This document shows positions 15,189-21,737 of a DNA stretch of 21,737 nt, piece after piece. This DNA comes from SZUA-592 sp041556555 (GTDB lineage: Bacteria; Pseudomonadota; Gammaproteobacteria; Eutrophobiales; Eutrophobiaceae): assembly GCA_041556555.1 (NCBI GenBank), contig JBFFIE010000033.1:1-21737 (forward strand), in the 5' to 3' direction. The position numbers and the translations under genes were made by a program. The notes below the pieces were generated by a model. That model ran no database searches and was not told the DNA's origin. It saw only the letters and a list, made by a program, of their open reading frames with translations. Position 1 is the first letter of the stretch. Each line of letters starts with the position of its first letter.

Positions 15189-16595
15189 TTACTCATTATA
15201 TATATAGGGTTGATAGGCAGGTTCGCCAAGAGGGTATTGCATAGCATCTTCAATCCTGCCTGCCTGCTCTATTAATGATAATTGCAGTTCCACGACAGAC
15301 TGTCTAATTATCTCGGTTTCCAGCTTGCTTCTTGATAGCTGCAGGCGATCGGCATATCCCACATCAAATTGTTTTTGGAGGATGTCCTTGCGTTCCAAAG
15401 CTTCTTTATATAGTGTTCCGGCCTGATCGATCGCAGTTTTTTTTGCTTTATATTGTGCAATGGTAAGCTCAACTTCATTGACCACACGATTCTGCAATGA
15501 CAAAAACTCGAATTGCTTCAGTTTTCTTTCAGCCAATGACCGTCTGATAGCCGGTTCGTTCTCTGGATGAAATAACGGCAAAACCCAGGAAGCACCTAAT
15601 GCCCATATATTATCATTCTGATCAAAAATGAAACCCGGTGAAAGTACTATGTCCGGATATTGTTTTTCGATTTCCAGTCGCAATCCTGCCTCATAAAAAG
15701 CATATTCCTCCAGTGCCATCCTTATATCCAGACGATGAGACAAGGCAGCATTCAAGAGTTGATGAATTTCCAGGGCCTCATGGCCTGAAAGTCTTTCAAT
15801 ATCTCTGAAACTTATGGAGATATTCTCAAGTTCCGTGGATGATACACCCACTACACCTGCCAGATGCACCAGAGAATCAATTTCTGCAAGCTGCTGTTGA
15901 CTCAAGGCTATCTTCAGTCGCTGCAGTTCGATTCGAATAACGGCCACTTCAAAATCACTGGCCTGACCAGCTTGTCGGCGTTTTTGCAGCAGTGAGAGCA
16001 TCTCTTCGGTTATTGCTGCCTGTTCCGACAAATTCTTCCTGATTTCCCTGGCCTGATACAGGGCAATGTAATGTTTGCGTAAATTACTATATATATCCCA
16101 GGCAACTGAATAAATATTCGTTTTTGCAAGATCAACACCTGCCCTTGCCCGATCCAGCTTGGCCTGTCTCTTTGCCGGTCTTTCCAGAACCAGATCAAAA
16201 ACCAGACCAATTAACCAAGGTGAAACCCCGCCCGTCGTATCACTGTGATATTCAAATGGCAGCCCCAAGCGGGGGTTAATTAATTGACCGGCTGTTTCCT
16301 GCTCAGCGATGGATTTTTGATGACCGGCTATGGCAATCTGGAGCTGGGGATTGAAATACCAGGCAGCCAAAGTCAATGAAGCCAGGTCCCATCTGGATAT
16401 CGGCCATAGTGTCGATCCGGTGTCATACTGGCCAATAAACTCTCCCAATGCAGGAGATTCCAGACTTCTTTTGTGGTATGCCTCGATTGAATGTAAAGTT
16501 TCAACAGGCTCTGGCTCATATTGATACCGTGCACAGGCATCTGCCATGAGTGCAAACATCAAAATAAGCAGAACTCTGGAACTCAACTTGAACAT
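15189..16595 (-). CDS. TolC/CusC-type outer-membrane efflux channel
   Basis: A 468-residue outer-membrane efflux protein, first gene of the tripartite pump operon. An N-terminal signal (about 1-20) ends at ADA-C21; a lipid-modified Cys is possible, but the lipobox is poor because Asp and Ala replace the usual pattern. The mature protein has the two long alpha-helical repeats of the OEP family, for example SVAWDIYSNLRKHYIALYQAREI and EVELTIAQYKAKKTAIDQAGTL, with the tail KQFDVGYADRLQLSRSKLE typical of the second repeat. The start codon lies only 18 bp from that of the divergent TraB-like gene and has no clear Shine-Dalgarno. Confidence 0.87.
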   Translation of the reverse strand: MFKLSSRVLLILMFALMADACARYQYEPEPVETLHSIEAYHKRSLESPALGEFIGQYDTGSTLWPISRWDLASLTLAAWYFNPQLQIAIAGHQKSIAEQETAGQLINPRLGLPFEYHSDTTGGVSPWLIGLVFDLVLERPAKRQAKLDRARAGVDLAKTNIYSVAWDIYSNLRKHYIALYQAREIRKNLSEQAAITEEMLSLLQKRRQAGQASDFEVAVIRIELQRLKIALSQQQLAEIDSLVHLAGVVGVSSTELENISISFRDIERLSGHEALEIHQLLNAALSHRLDIRMALEEYAFYEAGLRLEIEKQYPDIVLSPGFIFDQNDNIWALGASWVLPLFHPENEPAIRRSLAERKLKQFEFLSLQNRVVNEVELTIAQYKAKKTAIDQAGTLYKEALERKDILQKQFDVGYADRLQLSRSKLETEIIRQSVVELQLSLIEQAGRIEDAMQYPLGEPAYQPYIYNE

Positions 16596-16613
16596 TAATA
16601 CAATCAGAAAATA

Positions 16614-17567
16614 ATGCCTGTCAAAAATATCATTATACTTGCTTCTGTTTTTATTATTTATTCCGGCACTATGTCCGCTACAGAGTTAACGAATCTAGCT
16701 GATATTTGTGCTCCTTACCAATCCATTGAGGAAGATCCGGGAATAAAGCAAAAAACACGAGTTAGTATACCTTATGGTGAGGGTTTATTATGGAAAATTG
16801 AAGCTAAAAATGGGAATAGCGGCTATCTGTTTGGCACCATGCATTCCCAGGATAGGCTGATCACCACTTCATTGCCACCACCCGTAAATCTCGCCATACA
16901 TAAAAGCCGGATAATCATGCTGGAAGTAATTCCTGATCAGCAATCCAACCAGGTTTTTAGTGAAGCGATGTATTTTAAGAATGACAAGGAATTACAGTCA
17001 CTACTGGGTGACCCGCTTTGGACTGAACTGGCCCGGATGTTGCCGGAATACGGTTTGCCGCAAGAAGCAATTCATAAATTGAAACCGTGGGCTGCATTTA
17101 GTCTTATCGGCCGGCCAAAACCCGTCAGAGGCCCCACGCTGGATATGATTATCTATAGTGAAGCCTTGCAGGGAAACAAGGAAATCAGAAGCCTTGAAAC
17201 CATGGAGGAACTGGTCAAGCAACTGGATGGCATTCCTCTGGATGATCAGCTGGAGATTTTAACCGACACCATATGCAATCATAAGCAGATCATCCGTGAT
17301 ACCAGAACTCTGCGCGACCTGTATATAGCCAGAGACCTTGCCGGCATCGTCCTCTTTAACCAGTCCCCACATCATGATGAGGGTGTTTATCAACGCTACA
17401 TCAAGCGGATGGTCTATGACAGAAATGTGAGGATGGCTGACAGGATTGAGGAACTGGTGGCAGAAGACGGCGTATTTGTGGCTGTAGGCGCATCCCATCT
17501 ACCAGACAAAAAAGGGCTGTTACAATTGTTAAGTAAGAGAGGATATTCAGTAACACAGATATATTAA
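16614..17567 (+). CDS. Exported TraB/GumN family protein
   Basis: A 317-residue protein of the TraB/GumN (PF01963, Tiki-like) family. A hydrophobic signal peptide covers about 1-21. The family hallmarks are present: LLWKIEAKNGNSGYLFGTMH with the GTMH motif at 74-77, the Glu-containing IMLEV (E104), and a C-terminal GASHLPDKKGLLQLL with G292 and H295. Eukaryotic relatives (Tiki) are metal-dependent proteases; activity of the bacterial members is not settled. The start at ATG 16614 keeps the signal peptide; a later ATG at codon 20 would lose it. It is followed by a hairpin terminator. It is divergent from the efflux operon with an 18-bp gap. Confidence 0.87.
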   Translation: MPVKNIIILASVFIIYSGTMSATELTNLADICAPYQSIEEDPGIKQKTRVSIPYGEGLLWKIEAKNGNSGYLFGTMHSQDRLITTSLPPPVNLAIHKSRIIMLEVIPDQQSNQVFSEAMYFKNDKELQSLLGDPLWTELARMLPEYGLPQEAIHKLKPWAAFSLIGRPKPVRGPTLDMIIYSEALQGNKEIRSLETMEELVKQLDGIPLDDQLEILTDTICNHKQIIRDTRTLRDLYIARDLAGIVLFNQSPHHDEGVYQRYIKRMVYDRNVRMADRIEELVAEDGVFVAVGASHLPDKKGLLQLLSKRGYSVTQIY

Positions 17568-17575
17568 GCCGATTC

Positions 17576-17603
17576 TGTCTTGCATGCCAGCGAGACATGT
17601 TTT
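17576..17603 (+). terminator. Rho-independent-type hairpin after the TraB/GumN gene
   Basis: TGTCTTGC (17576-17583) pairs with GCGAGACA (17590-17597) around a six-base loop, 8 bp with one U-G pair, followed by TGTTTTA. The T-tract is short, so efficiency may be modest. On the other strand there is no T-tract, so it does not serve the convergent DUF1244 gene well. Confidence 0.55.
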
Positions 17604-17847
17604 ACTTCTGGTACTTTTTCTTCCACTCGGAATATGGCATACCATAAATAATTTCCTTGGCCTGTTCGTAGTCCATATTCAGGCCTTTTTCCTCGGCGGC
17701 AGCAAGATACCATTTTGAAAGACAATTTCTGCAAAAACCGGCAAGATCCATCAGATCGATATTTTGAACCTCGGTGTGCTCCCTTAAATGGGCCAAAAGA
17801 CGTCTGAATGCCGCGGCCTCAAGTTCTGTACGGGTTCTATTGTCCAT
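17602..17847 (-). CDS. DUF1244 family protein
   Basis: An 81-residue soluble protein of the small, highly conserved DUF1244 family of proteobacteria. Hallmarks are FRRLLAHLREHTEVQNIDLM near the N-terminus and GFCRNCLSKWY with the conserved pair C39-x2-C42, ending in YGMPYSEWKKKYQK. Length is normal for the family. No function is established; the CxxC suggests metal binding or thiol chemistry (inference). GGAGG lies about 14 bases before the ATG, a longer spacing than usual. It is divergent from NDH-2 across a 99-bp AT-rich gap. Confidence 0.9.
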   Translation of the reverse strand: MDNRTRTELEAAAFRRLLAHLREHTEVQNIDLMDLAGFCRNCLSKWYLAAAEEKGLNMDYEQAKEIIYGMPYSEWKKKYQK

Positions 17848-17946
17848 TGCTGAGTTTTAAACCTCCGGAAAGTTTGATAGGCAGTAAATTTTAAAAAATG
17901 TATTATAACATTTTCAGTACGCATATTCCGACAGGGCATCTCCCAA

Positions 17947-19278
17947 ATGAAGAACAGTTCTGATTTACATAAAATTTTTATTATCGGTGGTGGCGCAGGC
18001 GGACTTGAATTGGCCACCAAGCTGGGCCGTAAGCTCGGAAAGAAAAAAAAAGCCGAGATAACGCTGGTCGATTGCAATCGGACTCATATCTGGAAACCTC
18101 TGTTACATGAAGTGGCTGCGGGCTCGCTTAATTCGAGTGATGACGAACTGAGTTATATGGCACATGCACACTGGAATCATTTCAATTTTCGTCTAGGGCG
18201 TATGGATAGTCTGAATCGGGAGAAGAGAGAAATCAGTCTGGCGCCCACTTTGGACGATGAAGGCAATGAATATATCCCTCGCAGGAACTTCAACTACGAT
18301 ACTCTGGTCATTGCGGTAGGAAGTATTACCAACCACTTCAATATCCCTGGTGTAGAAGAACACTGCAAGTTCCTTGATACGCGGGAGGAGGCTGACAGGT
18401 TCCACCAGTACCTTTTGCGACAATATACGGCAGCACACACCCAGAAAGAACCACTCAGGGAAGGCCAATTACATATTGCCATTGCCGGTGCAGGAGCTAC
18501 AGGAGTTGAGCTCTCAGCAGAACTGTATGAAGCCAGTCGGCAATTGGTCAAGTTCGGTCTAAGTAATATCTCGGTAAAGCGGGACGTAAAAATCACCATT
18601 ATTGAAGCCGCAGATAAAATACTGCCCGCTTTACCGGATCGCATCTCCAATAAAACTGTAGCGGCCCTGGCCAAACTGAATATTGAAGTTATGACTGGAC
18701 AGCGCATTAACAAGGCAACTGACGAAGGTTTTTATACTGAAAGCGGCAAGTTTATTCCATCCGAAATCAAGGTCTGGGCTGCAGGGATCAAGGCACCTGA
18801 TTTTCTTTCCAATATTGATGGTCTGGAAACCAGTCGCAACAACCAATTGGTGGTAAAAACCACCCTGCAAACAACACGGGATGACAATATTTTCGCATTT
18901 GGAGATTGCGCTGCCTGCCCCATTCCAGGCACAGATGACATCGTCCCTCCAAGGGCCCAGGCAGCACATCAACAAGCGTCAATCTTAGTCAAGACTATGA
19001 AGAAACGCCTGGCCGGGAAACCACTCCCGGAATACCGATACGTGGACTACGGATCGCTGGTAAATATGAGCCGTTATTCCACTGTAGGCAGTCTCATGGG
19101 CAACCTGGCCGGAAAGATATCCGGCAATGTCATGATTGAAGGTATTATTGCCCGGCTGGTTTATGTATCACTTTACAAGATGCATCAGCTGGCACTTCAT
19201 GGCCCACTGAGAGTATTCTTATCGACTATTGCTGATGTATTAACCCGTAAGGCCAAACCACGCATGAAACTCCATTGA
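17947..19278 (+). CDS. ndh: Type II NADH:quinone oxidoreductase (NDH-2)
   Basis: A 443-residue flavoprotein that oxidises NADH and reduces quinone at the inner-membrane surface without pumping protons. It has an FAD-binding Rossmann motif GGGAGGLE (14-21), KPLLHEVAAG (about 50-59) typical of NDH-2, a second nucleotide-binding motif GAGATGVELSAEL (181-193) for NADH, and FAFGDCAA with D320, followed by PPRAQAAHQQA (about 334-344). The length is close to E. coli Ndh. The C-terminal 100 residues contain amphipathic and hydrophobic stretches expected to hold it to the membrane. The start has only a weak ribosome site. It ends 14 bp from the convergent SRPBCC gene. Confidence 0.92.
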   Translation: MKNSSDLHKIFIIGGGAGGLELATKLGRKLGKKKKAEITLVDCNRTHIWKPLLHEVAAGSLNSSDDELSYMAHAHWNHFNFRLGRMDSLNREKREISLAPTLDDEGNEYIPRRNFNYDTLVIAVGSITNHFNIPGVEEHCKFLDTREEADRFHQYLLRQYTAAHTQKEPLREGQLHIAIAGAGATGVELSAELYEASRQLVKFGLSNISVKRDVKITIIEAADKILPALPDRISNKTVAALAKLNIEVMTGQRINKATDEGFYTESGKFIPSEIKVWAAGIKAPDFLSNIDGLETSRNNQLVVKTTLQTTRDDNIFAFGDCAACPIPGTDDIVPPRAQAAHQQASILVKTMKKRLAGKPLPEYRYVDYGSLVNMSRYSTVGSLMGNLAGKISGNVMIEGIIARLVYVSLYKMHQLALHGPLRVFLSTIADVLTRKAKPRMKLH

Positions 19279-19279
19279 T

Positions 19280-19298
19280 GGGTAATTAATTATTACCC
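19280..19298. terminator. Weak hairpin between NDH-2 and the SRPBCC gene
   Basis: GGGTAAT and ATTACCC form a perfect 7-bp stem around TAATT, lying between two convergent genes and covering the SRPBCC stop codon. Neither strand has a T-tract afterwards, so it may only weakly end transcription. Confidence 0.35.
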
Positions 19299-19706
19299 GC
19301 CAAACATCTTTTTCAGATTATCCAGACCCGCCTGGTAAATACCTTCAATTACAGCAACTGCATCATTTTCTGATGCACCTGAGGCCGTGAATTCACCGGA
19401 CCATTCGACCTTTGCCTTGCCGCTGCCATCATCTTTCACAGAAATTGTGGCCTTGTAATTGGCAACAGGTAATGGACTCTCGACAATTGAATATGAATAA
19501 ACTCTCTCGTTGTCACTCTTTTTTTCAAGTTTTTCAACAATGGTTCCACCGCCAACGAGACTGAGGCGACGCATGCTGCCCTCTTCCTCGAGTTCACTCT
19601 TTTCCACGGCAGGATGCCAGTCTGGCAGGGCGTCAAAGCCACCAATAAGATCCCAAACCTCCTGGGGTGCCTGGTCCAGTTCGGTTTCCACCTTGACTTT
19701 AGCCAT
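19293..19706 (-). CDS. SRPBCC (MxaD/polyketide-cyclase-like) family protein
   Basis: A 137-residue small soluble protein of the SRPBCC ligand-binding fold. The opening KVKVETELDQAPQEVWDLIGGF, then LPDWHPAV and the strand-rich stretch RRLSLVGGGTIVEKL are typical, as is the C-terminal helix (about 118-135). Family members bind hydrophobic small molecules; the ligand here is unknown. AGGAGAGA lies just before the ATG. It begins 21 bp after the sigma-54 activator gene and is probably the third gene of that operon; a regulator followed by a ligand-binding protein is a notable order, but it may be only cotranscribed. Confidence 0.85.
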   Translation of the reverse strand: MAKVKVETELDQAPQEVWDLIGGFDALPDWHPAVEKSELEEEGSMRRLSLVGGGTIVEKLEKKSDNERVYSYSIVESPLPVANYKATISVKDDGSGKAKVEWSGEFTASGASENDAVAVIEGIYQAGLDNLKKMFGG

Positions 19707-19727
19707 GATATCTCTCCTGATTTAGCG

Positions 19728-21146
19728 TCATAGATTGTATTTTTTCATACGATAACGCAGGGCCATTCGCGTAATACCCAGCTCCCGCGCCGCCTTTGAG
19801 ACATTACCACCGGTTTTTTCCAAGGCCTGCTTAATTAGCATCAATTCTGCCGAGTCCAGCGTTAGGTCACTGATGTTCGTCTCTGTGGTTCCCGTTTGCC
19901 CGGATTCTTTCGGCCCCAGTGATAAAGCGTCACTGGTAATCTCCCCTCCGCCACTTAACAGCACAGCTCGTTCCAGCAAGTGCTTCATCTCTCGAACGTT
20001 ACCTGGCCAGTGATACTCCATTAGTACCTTGCTGGCTTCATCTGAGAAGCGGATTTCATTCAGACCATAGCGCCTGGCCGTTTGATTTGCAAAATACTTG
20101 GCAAGTAACTGAATATCCTCGCCCCGCTCCCGTAACGGCGGTATGAATATGCTCAGTACATTCAAACGATAATACAGGTCAGAACGAAACTCACCCTTTT
20201 CCATCAGGGTCTTGATGTCACGATTGGTTGCTGCAATAAACCAGGCGGCCACCGGGCGCTCATGAGTGGTCCCGACACGTCTCAATGTTCGCCTTTCCAG
20301 TACTGCCAGCAATTTTGATTGCAGATCAAGAGGTAATTCTCCAATTTCATCAAGAAAGAGCACCCCGTCTTCGGCAGCCTCGATCAAACCGGTGCGGGCC
20401 ACATGGGCACTGGTAAACGCCCCTTTTTCATGACCAAATAACTCGGCTTCAATCAGATCCTTGGGCAAGGATGCACAGTCAACATGGACGAATGGCTTGT
20501 CCTTGCGCGAACTGTTTTCATGTAACAGGCGTGCAGCAACATCCTTCCCCGTCCCTGTCTCACCGAGAATAAGTATGGTTGGCGGAATGGTATCCGTTGC
20601 TTCTGTGAGACGGCTGATTTGTTCCACCTGTTTTCTCACTTCCATAATTGCCTCACACTCGCCTATAAAAGCAACTCCCTCCACAGCGTGCTGCTCTCGT
20701 TTGGTAGAGTAAGCCAGTTTCTGGCTGAGCTGGCTCTTATCAAGCACCTTCTCGACATTAATCATGAGTTCATCCATGTCGACCGGTTTTTTCAGATAAT
20801 CGGATGCCCCAAGTTTCATTGCAGCTACGGCATCCTCCAGTTCACCATAAGCTGACATTACGATTACCGCCGTTCCTGAATTTGGAGTAAGTTTGAGGTC
20901 TGAGAGAAAATCCAGTCCGGAACCATCGGGCAAACGCATATCGAGCAGAACCAGATCCGGAGAAATTGACCGGTATTTCTCATTAGCAATCGCCAGATTA
21001 CCGGCAATTTCGCTCTTGTAACCGGCACGGGACAGTTTCTTTTGCACGGCTCGTGCAAATACCTCCTCGTCTTCCACAATCAATACCTGTTTATCTACGA
21101 CCGGTATCTTTACAGATTGAAGAGAAGAATGATTGTCCTGACTCAT
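19728..21146 (-). CDS. NtrC-type sigma-54-dependent response regulator
   Basis: A 472-residue transcription activator. The receiver (about 20-135) has E25-D26, phospho-acceptor D69 (VLLDMRLPDGSG) and K119/K120. The AAA+ domain (about 160-395) carries Walker A GETGTGKD (195-202), Walker B GVLFLDEIG (261-269) and the sigma-54-contact loop GAFTSA (242-247) where GAFTGA is usual. A Fis-type helix-turn-helix ends the protein (about 445-472, GNVSKAARELGITRMALRYR). GAGGAG lies just before the ATG, inside the end of the kinase gene. It is the partner of the adjacent histidine kinase. It could activate the sigma-54 promoter at 585-601, but distance gives no evidence for it. Confidence 0.93.
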   Translation of the reverse strand: MSQDNHSSLQSVKIPVVDKQVLIVEDEEVFARAVQKKLSRAGYKSEIAGNLAIANEKYRSISPDLVLLDMRLPDGSGLDFLSDLKLTPNSGTAVIVMSAYGELEDAVAAMKLGASDYLKKPVDMDELMINVEKVLDKSQLSQKLAYSTKREQHAVEGVAFIGECEAIMEVRKQVEQISRLTEATDTIPPTILILGETGTGKDVAARLLHENSSRKDKPFVHVDCASLPKDLIEAELFGHEKGAFTSAHVARTGLIEAAEDGVLFLDEIGELPLDLQSKLLAVLERRTLRRVGTTHERPVAAWFIAATNRDIKTLMEKGEFRSDLYYRLNVLSIFIPPLRERGEDIQLLAKYFANQTARRYGLNEIRFSDEASKVLMEYHWPGNVREMKHLLERAVLLSGGGEITSDALSLGPKESGQTGTTETNISDLTLDSAELMLIKQALEKTGGNVSKAARELGITRMALRYRMKKYNL

Positions 21147-21152
21147 GAATAT

Positions 21153-21737
21153 TTACTCCTCGATGATCCTGATGGGTGCGGTAATGATTGCAGTGGTGCC
21201 CTTGCCACTGACCGATTTGAAATTCAGATTCCAGCCATGCCGCTGGCATATCTTGAAAGCGATCGGCATACCCAGGCCGGTACCGAAACGCTTGGTGGAT
21301 GGGCCAGGGATCAAGTTATTTGATTTCGGTTCAAACGGCAGGCCCGGCCCCTGATCCTGTATATGTATCTCCAGGTTCTGATCCCGTGGTACCAGGCTGA
21401 TCGTGATGATTGCATCACGAGGTGAGGCATCGATTGCGTTGGCAATCAGGGCAAACAACGCCTGCTCCATCAGGTCCGGATCTGCATTGAGACGCAAGCG
21501 TTCTTCCCAGCCATGTTTTTTAATCTCGATATTTTTTTCAGTAAGCTTGGCCATCAACAGCGACAACGCCGCATCGACCATTTCGTGTGCATATACCAGG
21601 CGGTAATTCGGTTTGAGTGGATGCAAGTAGGAGACAAGTGCATTCACCCAACGACCCAGGCGATCGATGGTATCCAGAATAGCCTGTTTGCTTTCCCGCA
21701 AATCTTCTTCATCTTCGGCGTCGTCAATGACCTGCGC
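21153..21737 (-). CDS. Sensor histidine kinase, catalytic part (5' end outside the window)
   Basis: The last 194 codons of a histidine kinase; the frame stays open to the right edge. Visible are the end of a dimerisation helix region (LDTIDRLGRWVNALVSYLHPLKP) and a complete HATPase: N-box QALFALIANAIDASP, G1 DQGPGLP, and G2 TGLGMPIAFKICQRHG. The phospho-acceptor His and the sensor region are not in the window or not identifiable. A TTG within this frame at 21701 is not taken as the start because the frame continues upstream. It ends 6 bp before the sigma-54 activator and is its cognate kinase. Confidence 0.9.
   Translation of the reverse strand, partial: AQVIDDAEDEEDLRESKQAILDTIDRLGRWVNALVSYLHPLKPNYRLVYAHEMVDAALSLLMAKLTEKNIEIKKHGWEERLRLNADPDLMEQALFALIANAIDASPRDAIITISLVPRDQNLEIHIQDQGPGLPFEPKSNNLIPGPSTKRFGTGLGMPIAFKICQRHGWNLNFKSVSGKGTTAIITAPIRIIEE

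Noticed and set aside
17874..17906. Sigma-70 promoter for NDH-2 (TTGATA and TATTAT)
   Set aside because: The spacing is 21 bp, too long for a reliable promoter call.
1..21737. Mobile element, CRISPR array or RNA gene
   Set aside because: I saw no transposase, integrase, direct repeats with spacers, or tRNA/rRNA-like sequence on either strand.

Overview
The window reads as a chromosomal segment of a Gram-negative gammaproteobacterium of moderate GC content. The evidence is a complete TonB/ExbB/ExbD energising operon of the TtpC (Vibrio TonB2-like) type, a TolC-dependent RND tripartite pump, a type II NADH dehydrogenase, a DUF1244 protein, and NtrC- and NarL-type two-component systems. The truncated poly-ferredoxin at the left edge (four-cluster DmsB/HycB cysteine pattern, of the kind found beside aldehyde ferredoxin oxidoreductases) hints at some anaerobic or redox-flexible metabolism. 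Species cannot be named from this sequence. I see no tRNA, rRNA, CRISPR array, insertion sequence or phage gene.

Layout. 1-287 (-): start of an iron-sulfur electron-transfer protein. 288-667: the only long gene-free stretch; it carries a good sigma-54 (-24/-12) promoter preceded by two TTGCA-type palindromes, pointing at a secreted SYLF/Ysc84-domain protein (668-1204, +). 1236-4533 (-): a sensor kinase and NarL-type regulator, followed on the same strand by an unrecognised four-helix membrane protein and a cytochrome b561. 4710-9652 (+): a tight six-gene operon, DUF3450 - TtpC-like MotA/TolQ protein - ExbB - ExbD - TonB - TPR protein. 9649-16595 (-): a TolC-type channel, periplasmic adaptor and heavy-metal-type RND pump, followed by a response-regulator/Ser-Thr-kinase fusion whose stop codon overlaps that of the TPR gene. 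16614-17567 (+): TraB/GumN-like protein, starting only 18 bp from the divergent outer membrane channel gene. 17602-17847 (-): DUF1244. 17947-19278 (+): NDH-2. 19293-21737 (-): histidine kinase (cut by the window edge), sigma-54 activator and an SRPBCC protein in one operon.

How it works together. Most of the window is envelope machinery plus signalling. The TtpC-type operon should convert proton-motive force into outer-membrane transport work, with two MotA/TolQ-type proteins, DUF3450 and TPR as periplasmic accessories. The RND operon should expel an unidentified substrate; its pump belongs by sequence to the HME/HAE-like branch but its TM4 signature is not the canonical CzcA or CusA one. Three separate phospho-signalling modules are present. 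The REC-Ser/Thr kinase fusion is the most unusual single protein and sits between the pump and the TonB operon. The sigma-54 promoter of the SYLF gene and the sigma-54 activator lie at opposite ends of the window; a functional link is possible but not shown.
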